Part shown: positions 48,866-58,719 of the stretch, in pieces
Layout of the letters: every line of letters begins with the position of its first letter
Position numbering within the stretch: the first letter of the stretch is position 1
Assembly (NCBI GenBank): GCA_016185065.1
Contig: JACPOL010000008.1
Span: 310,001 to 374,000, forward strand
Origin: Chlamydiales bacterium
Lineage (GTDB): Bacteria > Chlamydiota > Chlamydiia > Chlamydiales > Rhabdochlamydiaceae
Direction of reading: 5' to 3'
DNA: 64,000 bases
Made by a program: the position numbers and the translations under genes
Notes under the pieces: model-generated
Seen by the model: only the letters and a program-made list of their open reading frames with translations
Told to the model about the DNA's origin: nothing
The model's database searches: none

Positions 48866-50140
48866 ATGACTACTACTGCATTAGCACCTATTCAAGCTCC
48901 AGTTGTACTACCAGCTGCTCGTTATGAGTGCCCTCCGGGCCCTTCAGAGCCCTGGGAAGAGACAGCTTGGAGAGTTGGGACCTTCGTTTTAAGGACGCTG
49001 CTCGTCCTTCCGCTCTTGCACGACATCGCGCAATCCGCAGTTCACTGGGTCGCTGGCAAGTTTGTTCTCATGACCTCCTTTAACATGGACACTTTTAGAG
49101 TTGTGCTGACAGTTTTCGCTATTCTCTTCAGTCCGCTGGTTGCACCTGTTGAGATTTTTCTCTACTTTGCTTTTAATTTTCAGAACCATTGGGCGCTGGA
49201 TCTACTATTTACCCTCATCTGTACAGCTCTCATTCTTCCAGTAATTGTGGTATGGGGAGCAAACATCTTTATGCTTGTTTCTGCAGGACCATTTTTTGGA
49301 GGTTCAACTGATAGAAGCGCGAAGAGAGATGACGTTTTTTCTCAGGTTCAGAACAAGGGATTGGGAAGCATCCAGAGACTCACACTCGTCACTCAAGATG
49401 GGTGCACTCTTGACGGGGCGCTCTTTATTCCAAACGGTGCGCGAAGAGACCGTCTTCTTATTCACACAGGAGGCAATGCCGTCTATTACGAGTACGCTTT
49501 AGTACGTTACGTAAATGAGGCACTAGCGTTAGGGGTCCCCACACTCTCTTTTAATCCGCGCGGCAGCGGCGACAGCACAGGCTCTCCTTCCGCTGAAGGG
49601 CTTGCCCAAGACGCCTACACCGCCTTTCGTTATGGAATGGATGTGATGCGCATTCAACCAAGACATATTCTTCTTCACGGAATGTCGTTAGGAGCTTCAT
49701 ACGGAACTCTCGCTGCTGCGCGCATTCAAGCAGAGAATCCTACAGAGCCAGTTGGCATCGTCCACGAGCGCTCGTTCTGCAAGCTGGACACTACCGTACA
49801 ATACTTCTGGGGTGATGGAGTCATCGCCTCCGCAGCAGCAGCAGGGATCCGCTGGACGGGATGGGCTGGGCTAAACAATACGGAAGCATTTGCAAGCTTA
49901 AAAGGCCGAAGGCTTATTATATCTCGTCCTGAAGGCAACGATGAGGTAATCCACCATTTTGCCTCGATGAAGTTCGCTTCTACAGCAATGAGAATAGACC
50001 AAGATCAGTCGCTAATTGATTATCTGGACCTCGTATTTGTTAAAAACGAGGGGGAACAACGAGCACACAGCGCCCCTTTAACCGGAGTAGAACAGCTCCT
50101 TCTTAGCCTGACAAAACGGATATTCCTACAACTTACCTAA
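48866..50140 (+). CDS. Alpha/beta hydrolase of the CHLPS 43 kDa / DUF818 type
   Basis: 424 residues. The N-terminal 145 residues hold two or three hydrophobic segments (about 38-52, 78-100, 112-140). The hydrolase domain follows, with oxyanion-side HTGGNAVYYEY, NPRGSGDSTGS, the nucleophile elbow HGMSLGAS (Ser274), and a late acid/His region around RPEGNDEVIHHF. This layout matches the chlamydial CHLPS 43 kDa family (PF05677), serine hydrolases found across Chlamydiae and placed among secreted or membrane virulence-associated proteins. Substrate unknown. It overlaps the end of the convergent hemL by 15 bases. Confidence 0.75.
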   Translation: MTTTALAPIQAPVVLPAARYECPPGPSEPWEETAWRVGTFVLRTLLVLPLLHDIAQSAVHWVAGKFVLMTSFNMDTFRVVLTVFAILFSPLVAPVEIFLYFAFNFQNHWALDLLFTLICTALILPVIVVWGANIFMLVSAGPFFGGSTDRSAKRDDVFSQVQNKGLGSIQRLTLVTQDGCTLDGALFIPNGARRDRLLIHTGGNAVYYEYALVRYVNEALALGVPTLSFNPRGSGDSTGSPSAEGLAQDAYTAFRYGMDVMRIQPRHILLHGMSLGASYGTLAAARIQAENPTEPVGIVHERSFCKLDTTVQYFWGDGVIASAAAAGIRWTGWAGLNNTEAFASLKGRRLIISRPEGNDEVIHHFASMKFASTAMRIDQDQSLIDYLDLVFVKNEGEQRAHSAPLTGVEQLLLSLTKRIFLQLT

Positions 50141-51412
50141 AAAGTCGCAGATCTGCTGCTGAGTGTAGAGAAGGTGCTCCTCTGTGTGCGCGCTCGAGAC
50201 GAAGCAGGTCTCGTAGGCCGATGGCGAGAGGTAGATCCCCCGTTCAAAGAGGAAGGAGAAGAAGCGTCTGAACTGCGCATGGTCTAGCGTTTTGAGATCC
50301 TCTTTTGAAGAGACGCTCTTCACTCCAAAAAACAAAGAGAACATCGAGCCTCTTTGAGCGAGGTAAACATTGATGTTCTTCTTCCGGATGAGCTCTGCAA
50401 TTGGGTCCGTTAGAAGGCGGGTCTTTCTTTCGAGCTCCTGATAGAAACCCGGCTTTTCAAGTTCGTTTAATACAGCAAGACCTGCGGCCATCGCTACTGG
50501 ATTCCCCGAGAGGGTTCCGGCTTGATAGACGTCGCCGAGTGGCGCAAGCCTGTCCATGATCTCTCTTCTTCCTCCAAATGCCGCGGCAGGAAAGCCGCCT
50601 CCGATGATCTTCGCAAGGCAGGTGAGGTCGGGCTGGATGCCTGAGGCTTCTTGCACTCCGCCGAGTCCCACTCTAAAACCGGTGACTACCTCGTCGAAGA
50701 TGAGAAGAGCCCCGCTCTTTCTCGTCTCTTCGCGTAGCATCTGCAGAAATTCGATGGTAGCAGGCACAAGGCCCATGTTGGCGGCAATCGGCTCTAGAAT
50801 AACGGCCGCGACATTGCAGTTTTCGGAGAGGAACTTGCGGACGGAGTAGAGGTCGTTATAGCGGAGGGAGCGGGTAAAGCGAACCATCTCTACGGGCACT
50901 CCGGCAGAGCCAGGTGGAAGATAGCTCACTCCTGAGCCTGCACCGATGAGGAGGTGGTCGGCGTGCCCGTGGTAGTTACCATCAAACTTTACGATGAGAT
51001 CTTTTCCTGTGTATCCGCGCGCGAGGCGCAGGGCGCTCATTGTCGCTTCGGTTCCCGAAGAGACGAAGCGGAGCTTTTCTATTGAAGGAAGGTGGGTTGT
51101 GATCTGGGTAGCAAAGCGCTCTTCGATGGCGGTTGTAATTCCAAATGAGGAGCCTAGGCTGATCTGCGAGATTGCAGCTTTTGCAACTTCCGCGTGGACA
51201 TGCCCCAAGATTAGAGAGCCCCAGCTGCTGCAGAAGTCGATGTAGCTTCGCTCATCTTCGTCCCAGATCCTATCGCCCAATCCGCGCTGGACGACGAGCG
51301 GGGTCATTTCCAGGCCGAAGAAGGCGCGCACGGGAGAGTTCACCCCTCCTGGCATCACTTTGCAGGCGCGTTCAAAGAGGGCTTCGCTTTTTTTTCTTGC
51401 AGTCATGCTCAT
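50126..51412 (-). CDS. hemL: Glutamate-1-semialdehyde 2,1-aminomutase
   Basis: 428 residues, standard length. The opening CKVMPGGVNSPVRAF is diagnostic. PLP is bound by the Lys in LTCLAKIIGGGFPAAAFGGR, with the preceding LLIFDEVVTGFRVG supplying the Asp. The GTLSGNPVAMAAGLAVL block and the C-terminal YLSPSAYETCFVSSAHTEE are typical. It makes 5-aminolevulinate in the C5 haem pathway. It starts 42 bases from the divergent tamA; a second ATG lies two codons in. Confidence 0.96.
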   Translation of the reverse strand: MSMTARKKSEALFERACKVMPGGVNSPVRAFFGLEMTPLVVQRGLGDRIWDEDERSYIDFCSSWGSLILGHVHAEVAKAAISQISLGSSFGITTAIEERFATQITTHLPSIEKLRFVSSGTEATMSALRLARGYTGKDLIVKFDGNYHGHADHLLIGAGSGVSYLPPGSAGVPVEMVRFTRSLRYNDLYSVRKFLSENCNVAAVILEPIAANMGLVPATIEFLQMLREETRKSGALLIFDEVVTGFRVGLGGVQEASGIQPDLTCLAKIIGGGFPAAAFGGRREIMDRLAPLGDVYQAGTLSGNPVAMAAGLAVLNELEKPGFYQELERKTRLLTDPIAELIRKKNINVYLAQRGSMFSLFFGVKSVSSKEDLKTLDHAQFRRFFSFLFERGIYLSPSAYETCFVSSAHTEEHLLYTQQQICDFLGKL

Positions 51413-51453
51413 AGTCTTGGAGTATAATCTCTCAAAATCTAAAAAAACAATCT

Positions 51454-53232
51454 GTGAAACGAGCGCTCACTCTTTTTTTTACTCTTCTGCTCGCTCTTCC
51501 TCTGCTTCTAAATGCGGCAGAGCTCTCCTATTCTGTCGAGTTTGAGGGGCTCTATGACAGTGATGCGCTGCGCTCTGTTAAAGAGGTCTCGCAGCTCATC
51601 GCTTTAAAAAAACATCGCCCCTCTTCACTTGGTGCCCTGCGCTACCGCGCCGACGCAGACGTTGCCGACATCGTCAAAGTCCTGCATGGACGCGGCTACT
51701 ATGAAGCTGCGGTCACTGTGCGGATGGAAGAGGTGATGGATGAGATGCGCGTCACCATGATCATCAAGCCAGGACCGATCTACACGATCGGCAGCTACGA
51801 GGTGAGGCTCTACTGCAGGGTGCCTGAGGCGTGCGTCCAGTGCACTCAGATCTCTCCAGAAGTTTTGGAGATGACACCAGGAAAGAGTGCTGAGGCGCCA
51901 AAGATCCTGCAAGCCGAGCTAAAAATCCTGGAGCTTCTCGCAGATTGCGGCTACCCCCTGGCATCAATTGTTGAACGGGAGATGGTTGCTGATGGAGAGA
52001 AGAAGAGCGTTGAGATCCTAGTTAAAGTGGATACGGGTCCCCTCACCCATTTTGGCCTCCCATCGCTCTCTGGACAGCGGCGGGTAAGACCCGAGTTCAT
52101 CGAAAAGAAGATCCTCTGGAAGCAGGGAGATCTCTACCAGGACACGAAGGTGGAGAGAACTCAAAGCGCTCTTCTGGATACGGGGCTCTTCAGTGCTGTC
52201 ATGATTACGCATGAGGATGCTTTAAATGAGGCGGGTGAGCTTCCAATGCGGATAGATGTCACCGAGAATAAGCATCGAAGCGTCCATGTGGGTATCAGCT
52301 ACCAGACGGTATTCGGACCGGGCGGAACCTTCGGTTGGGAGCATCGCAACATCAACGGACTTGGAAGAAAGCTAAGCATCCACGGAGAGGTAACGCGCAT
52401 TAGCCACTCCGGCATGGCGACCTACAACATCCCCGACTTCCACAACCCACACCAGGAGTTTGTGGGACAAGCGCAAGCGATGCATGAGTCGATCACCGCC
52501 TACTCGGAGCGCTCCTACAACCTACTGGGGCGCATCGAGCGCAAGTTTGGCGAGCGCTTCCGCGCCTCTATCGGTTTAAAAGGAGAGGAGTTAATCGTGC
52601 GCGATAGCGTAGAGAATGGGAACTTTCCTCTATTTGAACTCCCTCTCTACTTCCGCTGGAGCTCGGCGGATGATCTTCTCGATCCAACTTCTGGGGCTAC
52701 CTGGCAGTATATTGCTACGCCAACTGTGAATGTTCGAAGGTCAGCAAAGTTCTATCTTTATGAAGAGATGATCCAGAGCGTCTACTTGCCTCTCACAAAA
52801 AACAGAAAAGTAGTTCTGGCTCAGAAGGTCACGCTGGGATCGATCTTTAGTGGAGGACTCGACGATGTGCCAGTACCTAAACGCTTCTTGGGAGGGTCGG
52901 AAGAGGATCTCCGCGGATACAAGTATCTAACTGTGAGCCCCCTCTTTCACCATCACAAGCCGATTGGAGGAAGATCTGCAGTCTACTACACTCTGGAGAC
53001 GCGCTTTCGCGTGAGCAAATCGATCGGCCTGGTTCCCTTTTTTGATGCGGGTAATGTCTACCGCACAATGCTCCCTACCTTCAGAGGCAAGTGGAGAAAA
53101 TCTGTGGGGCTCGGCGTGCGTATCTTCTCCTTTATCGGCCCACTGCGTTTTGACGTGGGCGTTCCCTTGAATCGCAGAAAAGGTCTCGATTCGAAATACC
53201 GACTTTTTGTAAGCATAGGACAGATGTTCTAA
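51454..53232 (+). CDS. tamA: TamA-like Omp85 outer membrane protein
   Basis: 592 residues from a GTG start, with a signal peptide (about 1-21, MKRALTLFFTLLLALPLLLNAAE). Three POTRA domains (about 22-270) contain VEFEGLYDSDALRSV and the third with FIEKKILWKQGDLYQDTKVERTQSALLDTGLF. A 16-strand barrel follows with the Omp85 motif near RFLGGSEEDLRGYK and the terminal YRLFVSIGQMF ending in Phe. Followed after four bases by tamB, so together they form the TamA/TamB envelope system. A TATAAT at 51423-51428 may drive it. Confidence 0.9.
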   Translation: MKRALTLFFTLLLALPLLLNAAELSYSVEFEGLYDSDALRSVKEVSQLIALKKHRPSSLGALRYRADADVADIVKVLHGRGYYEAAVTVRMEEVMDEMRVTMIIKPGPIYTIGSYEVRLYCRVPEACVQCTQISPEVLEMTPGKSAEAPKILQAELKILELLADCGYPLASIVEREMVADGEKKSVEILVKVDTGPLTHFGLPSLSGQRRVRPEFIEKKILWKQGDLYQDTKVERTQSALLDTGLFSAVMITHEDALNEAGELPMRIDVTENKHRSVHVGISYQTVFGPGGTFGWEHRNINGLGRKLSIHGEVTRISHSGMATYNIPDFHNPHQEFVGQAQAMHESITAYSERSYNLLGRIERKFGERFRASIGLKGEELIVRDSVENGNFPLFELPLYFRWSSADDLLDPTSGATWQYIATPTVNVRRSAKFYLYEEMIQSVYLPLTKNRKVVLAQKVTLGSIFSGGLDDVPVPKRFLGGSEEDLRGYKYLTVSPLFHHHKPIGGRSAVYYTLETRFRVSKSIGLVPFFDAGNVYRTMLPTFRGKWRKSVGLGVRIFSFIGPLRFDVGVPLNRRKGLDSKYRLFVSIGQMF

Positions 53233-53236
53233 CACT

Positions 53237-56200
53237 ATGAAAAAAACTAGAAAATTCCGCAGGCGACTACTCGCAATATCCGCAATTGGAGTGGGATCTA
53301 TCTTCCTGCTGATCAGCGTCTTTTTTGCATCGCTTCAAACCGAGAGCGTGCGAGAGAAGATCCGCAAAGTTGCAACAGCCTACGCAAAAGAGAAGGGGGT
53401 AGATCTCTCAATTGAATCGATCGAAGGGGGTCTCCCCTTCAGCTGGACGATCCATAAGATTGTTTTGAAGTGGAGCGAGAGCGAGAGCTTAAAGATTGAG
53501 AAAGCGGAGATCGGCTTTGATTTTTTTGCGCTCTTTAGGCGCGCTGTTTCAATTAACTCTCTGCTCATCAGAGAGGGGGTTCTCTCTTTTTCCAAAGCCT
53601 CAGATGTGCCTGCAGAAGAGCAGATGAGAGAGGCTCTTACTTCGCTCTCCTCTCTTCCATGGAACATACGCATCAGAACCTTGAAAGCACCACACTTCCA
53701 AGTTGTAAATAGAGCATCAGATAAGAGTGCATCTTATGATTTAAGCGCAAATGTGCTTATAAAAAACAGAGGAAGGTTCTTCTCCCTTCTATTTAAACTT
53801 AGCGGCACAAACTCGGCTTCACTCTTTCTACAAGGTCAGAGAGAGGAGATCTCGGGAAATCTCACCATCGACCTAAATGAGACCGAGCTGCTCTCGCCAT
53901 TTTTCACTCTTCCTCAAAATGAAAAGCTCTCGCTTCCCTGGCATGCGGCCTCATCATTCACCTTAATTCCTGAGAAGAGGATGCAGGTTAAAGTCGCAAG
54001 TCTTGAGCTTGAGAGTCAAATTGGAAAAGCGCGCGGAGAGAATCTCCTGCTGATCGATAGAAAAATTCAAGAAGGAGCGCTCTCATTTGAGATCCCCGAC
54101 TTGAAGCTCCTATCCCCTTTTCAAGGCTCAATGCAGTCGAAAGTGGTTATTAGTGAGGGAAAGCTGGAGGGGCGGCTCGAGAGTTCCAATTTTAGGGTTG
54201 TAGGTGGATTAATCCTCCCGATATCCGCACAAGTAACCGCCACACAGAGCGATGAGATCTGGAGAGGAAGGGTCGATCTCACAGCGAAGCACTCCTCTCT
54301 TCTTATCTCTGCAGAGTCCCTATTTAATTTAACAAGAGAGGGAGCCTTAAACTTCGAGGAGATCTTGATCAGAGCTCCTGAGACGCAGCTGGGAGGGAGC
54401 TTAAGTCTGCATCTTGCTCCGATTGCAATGAGCGGATCTCTTTTTGGCCACTCACTCAATCTGAGCCACTTTAGACCTCTCTTTCCCAAAGCAGCTCTTG
54501 AAGGCAGCGCCGGTTTAGAGTGCCGTTTTATCTCTGCAATTGACGATGGGACGAGCAGAGAGCTCGGTCAGCAGTTGCAATTGCACCTCCAATTGAGAGA
54601 GCTTCATGTAGGGGCCTTACAGGCGACCGATCTTTCGATCGACGGCAAAGCGAGCCACCTCTTTGGTAATCCGGCAGCTGTTGCCACAATTGAAGCGGAG
54701 CAGCTCCGTTACCGCGACGCGAAAATTAGCTCTCTTTCTGCAAGCACAAGCTTTGAAGAGGAGGCTGGAAGCTTTGAAGTGAGCTCCGCAGGAGAGTGGG
54801 AGGAGTCTTTCGAGCTGAATGCAGCTGGCAAATGGAAGAGCGCACCCGAAGGCGTAGAGCTAACGATGGAAAAACTATCTGGCTTCATGAGGAAAAATGC
54901 CTTCTTCCTCAAACAGCCGTTTACTTGTGCTTTTGGAGGAGAGACGTTTAAAGTTTCAGATTTCAAGCTTCATGGCGGCCAGGGATTTTTAGAAGGAGAT
55001 CTACTGTTAAATGAGCAGCAGAGCTCAATTCGCCTTGCGGCAGAACACTTTCCTCTTGAACTCCTCGCTCTTCCCAAGGTGACATTTAAAGGGCCTGCGA
55101 CCTTTGATGGCTATCTGCAAGGAACTCGAGAGAAGATCGAAGGCAGAGCAAGTCTCGTGTTAGAAGAGGCGGTCCTATCTCAGCAAGGGAAGAGGGATCC
55201 TCTGCGCACAAAGGGAACACTTCTTGCCAATGTCGATTCCAATCAGCTTCAAGTTCACGCCCATTTGCGCGCAAATGGCGAGCAGTTCTTAGAGCTGACA
55301 GCAACGCTGCCACTCGAGTATGGACTCTCACCCTACTTTATCAGGATCAATCGCGAGAAACCGATTGCAAGCGAGCTCACCGTTGAAGGTGAAGTGGAAG
55401 AGATCTTCGACTTTATGAGTGCGCACACCCAGAGAGCTACAGGCAAACTCTCGGCTAGGCTCTTTCTCTCTCATACACTCGCCTCCCCTCGCCTGTTCGG
55501 GAGTATTGAAGTAGAAAATGGCTCTTATGAGAACTACTTCATCGGCACAGACTTAAGAGAGATCTCAGCAGCGGCATCTGCCAGCGGAAGGTCTCTGGAT
55601 ATTCTATTTGCAAAGGGCAAAGACGCACAGGGAGGCACGATCGATGCAAGAGGAGTGGTCTACCTCCAACCTGATAAGCGCTTCCCCTACCGCTTTGAGG
55701 CGGACTTAACTGCTTGTCGATTTATCAACTTCGATACGATTAGCGCTCAATTTACAGGGCCTGTTGTCATGGAGGGAGATCTGAATGGAGCTCTCGTTAA
55801 AGGAACTCTGAATATTGCCCAGGCAAACCTAAATATTCCTGAGAGACTTCCCATGGATCTTCCTGTGCTTCCAATGACATTTATCAATGAACCTCCACAC
55901 ATTCAGGCCTTTGATCTGCCGCCCATCTTCCCTCTCAAGCTCGACCTTAATCTCTCGGCGCCTGGCAAGATCTACATCAGAGGAAAGGGGTTAAACTCTG
56001 AGTGGCAGGGAGACGTGCACCTCAAGGGAACTAACATGATCTTCACTGGATCGGGGACTTTGACTCTGGTGAAAGGAGAGTATGAGTTCGCCGGCAAGGT
56101 GTTCGAACTGACACAGGGAGAGGTCGCATTTACAGATAAGGCCAACCTCTCCTCGCATCTCAATCTTACGGGTACCCTTGCACTGAATGAGACGACGATA

Positions 56201-56635
56201 TTTGCCCACCTTAGAGGGCCCGTTCTCTCCCCCACACTGACCTTCGAATCTCTCCCCCACCTTCCGACTAGCTCCCTGCTCTCGCTTATCCTCTTTAATA
56301 AAGACATCTCAGAGATCTCTCCTTTTCAAGCGATACAGATCGCTCAGACGATCGTCTCGATGTCGGGTGGAGCAGGACCTAACGTGCTCGAGGCGATCCG
56401 CAAGAGCTTGGGCGTCGACAGGCTTAGCATCATCTCAGGACAAGAGGGCAGCGACAGCGTCTCTGTGCAGATTGGAAAATACCTCACGCGCGGAGTGCTC
56501 GTCACTCTCGTGCAAGGAACCTCATCCAGCCAGGTACAAGTTGAGGTCGATCTGAAAAACGGATTCGTCCTCATCGCAGAAACACAAGAAGAGGAAGAGG
56601 GCAAGTTCACACTTAAGTGGAATAAGAATTACTAA
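53237..56635 (+). CDS. tamB: TamB-like translocation/assembly module protein (AsmA-like, DUF490)
   Basis: 1132 residues. One N-terminal membrane anchor (about 9-30, RRRLLAISAIGVGSIFLLISVF) precedes a very long beta-strand-rich periplasmic part, and the C-terminal DUF490 domain (about 800-1132) carries KIYIRGKGLNSEWQGDVHLKG, FELTQGEVAFTD and the end QVEVDLKNGFVLIAETQEEEEGKFTLKW. TamB spans the periplasm as a groove for phospholipids and works with TamA. In this organism, where most barrels are cross-linked envelope proteins, it probably supplies the outer membrane. The gene starts four bases after tamA. Confidence 0.9.
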   Translation: MKKTRKFRRRLLAISAIGVGSIFLLISVFFASLQTESVREKIRKVATAYAKEKGVDLSIESIEGGLPFSWTIHKIVLKWSESESLKIEKAEIGFDFFALFRRAVSINSLLIREGVLSFSKASDVPAEEQMREALTSLSSLPWNIRIRTLKAPHFQVVNRASDKSASYDLSANVLIKNRGRFFSLLFKLSGTNSASLFLQGQREEISGNLTIDLNETELLSPFFTLPQNEKLSLPWHAASSFTLIPEKRMQVKVASLELESQIGKARGENLLLIDRKIQEGALSFEIPDLKLLSPFQGSMQSKVVISEGKLEGRLESSNFRVVGGLILPISAQVTATQSDEIWRGRVDLTAKHSSLLISAESLFNLTREGALNFEEILIRAPETQLGGSLSLHLAPIAMSGSLFGHSLNLSHFRPLFPKAALEGSAGLECRFISAIDDGTSRELGQQLQLHLQLRELHVGALQATDLSIDGKASHLFGNPAAVATIEAEQLRYRDAKISSLSASTSFEEEAGSFEVSSAGEWEESFELNAAGKWKSAPEGVELTMEKLSGFMRKNAFFLKQPFTCAFGGETFKVSDFKLHGGQGFLEGDLLLNEQQSSIRLAAEHFPLELLALPKVTFKGPATFDGYLQGTREKIEGRASLVLEEAVLSQQGKRDPLRTKGTLLANVDSNQLQVHAHLRANGEQFLELTATLPLEYGLSPYFIRINREKPIASELTVEGEVEEIFDFMSAHTQRATGKLSARLFLSHTLASPRLFGSIEVENGSYENYFIGTDLREISAAASASGRSLDILFAKGKDAQGGTIDARGVVYLQPDKRFPYRFEADLTACRFINFDTISAQFTGPVVMEGDLNGALVKGTLNIAQANLNIPERLPMDLPVLPMTFINEPPHIQAFDLPPIFPLKLDLNLSAPGKIYIRGKGLNSEWQGDVHLKGTNMIFTGSGTLTLVKGEYEFAGKVFELTQGEVAFTDKANLSSHLNLTGTLALNETTIFAHLRGPVLSPTLTFESLPHLPTSSLLSLILFNKDISEISPFQAIQIAQTIVSMSGGAGPNVLEAIRKSLGVDRLSIISGQEGSDSVSVQIGKYLTRGVLVTLVQGTSSSQVQVEVDLKNGFVLIAETQEEEEGKFTLKWNKNY

Positions 56636-56647
56636 GCGTGAATTTTG

Positions 56648-56676
56648 TTTAGAAAAAGTTGCGTGTGTTGTAACAT
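56648..56676 (+). promoter_or_regulatory. Possible promoter of the T3SS translocon operon
   Basis: TTTAGA (56648-56653), a 17-base spacer and TAACAT (56671-56676). A start near 56683 would exclude the ATG at 56679 and agrees with the ATG at 56700, which has its own GGAG. Confidence 0.35.
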
Positions 56677-56699
56677 TTATGTCGCACACGGAGAATTTC

Positions 56700-57203
56700 A
56701 TGTCAGTTCAAGTAATTGAAGCTTCCTCTCGCGACTACTTATCAGGACCACATCCCGCTTATCTACTCATCGAACTCGGTAACCAGTATGAGTCGCACCA
56801 GATGCAGCTCATCTTAGATGGTAGCCAGAGACAGAGAGAGACGACAAATCAGCTCAAAATCACCGATGAGATGATGACTCTCATGATCGACCTATCGCAG
56901 AAGAAAGAGGTCAACCAGACCAAGCTTCTAGACACCGTGTATGCGATCAATGAGACCTTTCCAGATCTCAACTTCCACGACTTCATGGAGAACTTCCACG
57001 ACTTCACTCCAGAGCACTGGTCTCTTGAGAAGCAGAAGCTGGTCAATCTACAAAAGAGACTGTTTGCGAGCTTCGACCCCGAAAACCAGAAACAGCAGCA
57101 GTGGTTTAGCGATAATAATAAGGTGCATGAGATCATCGCAGCGATCGTAAAGCTCTACAGCGAATCTACCACCTATGCGGTAAGAAAACAGGTTGCAGGA
57201 TAA
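56700..57203 (+). CDS. Hypothetical protein of the T3SS translocon operon
   Basis: 167 residues from the ATG at 56700, with GGAG six bases upstream; an ATG at 56679 has no ribosome site. The protein is mainly helical, rich in Gln, Glu, Asp and Leu (YLLIELGNQYESHQMQLILDGSQRQ; FHDFMENFHDF), without signal peptide or membrane helix. No homology recognised. It sits immediately before the SycD-like chaperone, whose likely start is five bases after its stop. In Chlamydia a small protein of unknown function (CT577) also belongs to the translocon operon, but there it lies between the chaperone gene and copB. It may be a secreted T3SS component or chaperone. Confidence 0.6.
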   Translation: MSVQVIEASSRDYLSGPHPAYLLIELGNQYESHQMQLILDGSQRQRETTNQLKITDEMMTLMIDLSQKKEVNQTKLLDTVYAINETFPDLNFHDFMENFHDFTPEHWSLEKQKLVNLQKRLFASFDPENQKQQQWFSDNNKVHEIIAAIVKLYSESTTYAVRKQVAG

Positions 57204-57207
57204 GAAC

Positions 57208-57741
57208 GTGACAAGAACCTATCCGAATAAAATGCCCTATGAGATTTCGGAAGATTTTGAGACAAATCTCCTAAATTTTTCCGAAGGCAGTATTGGAGAA
57301 ACTACAGCCGAGGAAAAAGTTAGGAGATTTGGCCAAAATGGCCGAAATATCGACGGGAATTTTATTCGGATAGGTTCAGATACGCAAGAACTCTACTCTA
57401 TGGGATACGGCTGCTACCTCGCTGGTAATTTCGAGCAGGCCGATGCTCTCTTCTCTTCGCTTGTGCTCGCAAATCCGTATGAAGAGCGAAGCTGGAGGGG
57501 CCTGGCCTCGACAAAGCAGATGAAGGGGAGCTATCATGAGGCGCTGAGAGCCTGGTCTCTCGTCGCTCTCCTTGCGGAAAACGACCCGATGCCCCACTTC
57601 CATGCTGCCGAGTGTCTTACCAGCTTAAAAGAGCACACAGACGCGCTAAAAGCGTTAAATATGTCTGAACGTCTCTTGAAAGAAGAGGCCTCTGAGCTTA
57701 AAACGAAGATCGAACTGTTAAGGAGAGCCAATGGGCAGTGA
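57208..57741 (+). CDS. SycD/LcrH-type class II T3SS chaperone
   Basis: 177 residues with GTG start at 57208 preceded by AGGA; TTG at 57193 and ATG at 57232 are alternatives. The central and C-terminal parts form three tetratricopeptide repeats (about 54-160), with LYSMGYGCYLAGNFEQADALFSSLVLANPYEERSWRGLASTKQMKGSYHEALRAWSLVALL matching the LcrH/SycD/IpgC pattern. Such chaperones keep the two hydrophobic translocators soluble. The N-terminus is about 30 residues longer than usual. It overlaps the translocator gene by 11 bases. Chlamydia has the same neighbourhood (CT576 lcrH-1, with copB and copD). Confidence 0.78.
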   Translation: MTRTYPNKMPYEISEDFETNLLNFSEGSIGETTAEEKVRRFGQNGRNIDGNFIRIGSDTQELYSMGYGCYLAGNFEQADALFSSLVLANPYEERSWRGLASTKQMKGSYHEALRAWSLVALLAENDPMPHFHAAECLTSLKEHTDALKALNMSERLLKEEASELKTKIELLRRANGQ

Positions 57742-58705
57742 ATTCTCTAGCATCTCTCTTCAGCCCGCTCCTCTATTCCAGAGTAGAGAGACCTCTCTAT
57801 CTCAGAGTGAAGTTCATCGCACTCCCCTTGACCAGACCGATAGAATCTATGAAGCAGGTCAAGCGCAAGAGGTGAGCTTCAGACCCTCGATGCCAGTATT
57901 AGAGGCACCTGGAGCATCTAAAACATCTCCAGCTTCTCTCTCCTACAATAGTGTTATCTCCCAGATTCTAGAAACCCTCTCACTAATGCACGCCACCGGC
58001 CACGAGATGCATCTCACCCAAGCGAGGGGTTTTGCAGTTGCTCAGAAATCGATTGAAGAGCTTCAACAGAAGGAGCTCGTCGAATTGAAAGAGTCAGCAG
58101 AAAGAGCGCAAACAAGTGATGCGTGGGGTGTTCTTCAGACAGTCGCCTCCTACATCTTGAGCGCTATCAATGCCGTGCTCGGCGTCTTTTTAATCACTCA
58201 GGGAAGCACGGTCGTAGGCGGGATGATGGTCGCTGCAGGCCTCATCGAAGTAGCGAACCTCGCCTTCTCCTCCTGCGGCTTCTGGAACTGGCTCGCCGAC
58301 CAGATCGCCGGAGAAAATGAGGAACTTGCAAAACAGATTGTGGCGATTCTTCCGAGCGTAATTGGCCTCGTTGCCGGAGCTGTGGGCGCTGTAGGAACAG
58401 TGCAGCTCTGGAATATGCAGAACCAGTTCGACTGGGCAGAGCAGCTTCTTCTCATCAGCCAGACGGCTCTATCGCTAACTCAGGGCGTGGCCAGCATGGC
58501 AAAAGGGGTCACTGCTTATAAAGTTTCTCAATCAGAGATGCGCCAGATACTCATTGAAAAAGGGCTTGCTGAGTCCGAGCATCAATCAGAAGGGCTTTCA
58601 AACGGGATGAGGGAGATGATGCACATTCTCAGCGAGTGCACCTCTCAAGTCTCGAAAATCATTCAAACTTCCATGCACTCTTACCAGAGAGCAATACAAG
58701 GTTAA
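57731..58705 (+). CDS. T3SS hydrophobic translocator, CopB/SctE-like
   Basis: 324 residues. The N-terminal 70 residues are Ser/Pro-rich and disordered, as for secreted T3SS substrates. Helices follow, then two hydrophobic segments (about 138-180, VASYILSAINAVLGVFLITQGSTVVGGMMVAAGLIEVA, and about 210-232, ILPSVIGLVAGAVGAVGTVQLW), then an amphipathic C-terminal helical part. This is the layout of YopB/CopB translocators, which insert into host membranes. The adjoining chaperone gene and the small partner gene downstream support the role. By eye the sequence is highly diverged from the Chlamydiaceae CopB. Confidence 0.72.
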   Translation: MGSEFSSISLQPAPLFQSRETSLSQSEVHRTPLDQTDRIYEAGQAQEVSFRPSMPVLEAPGASKTSPASLSYNSVISQILETLSLMHATGHEMHLTQARGFAVAQKSIEELQQKELVELKESAERAQTSDAWGVLQTVASYILSAINAVLGVFLITQGSTVVGGMMVAAGLIEVANLAFSSCGFWNWLADQIAGENEELAKQIVAILPSVIGLVAGAVGAVGTVQLWNMQNQFDWAEQLLLISQTALSLTQGVASMAKGVTAYKVSQSEMRQILIEKGLAESEHQSEGLSNGMREMMHILSECTSQVSKIIQTSMHSYQRAIQG

Positions 58706-58719
58706 TTAAGGAGAAATAT

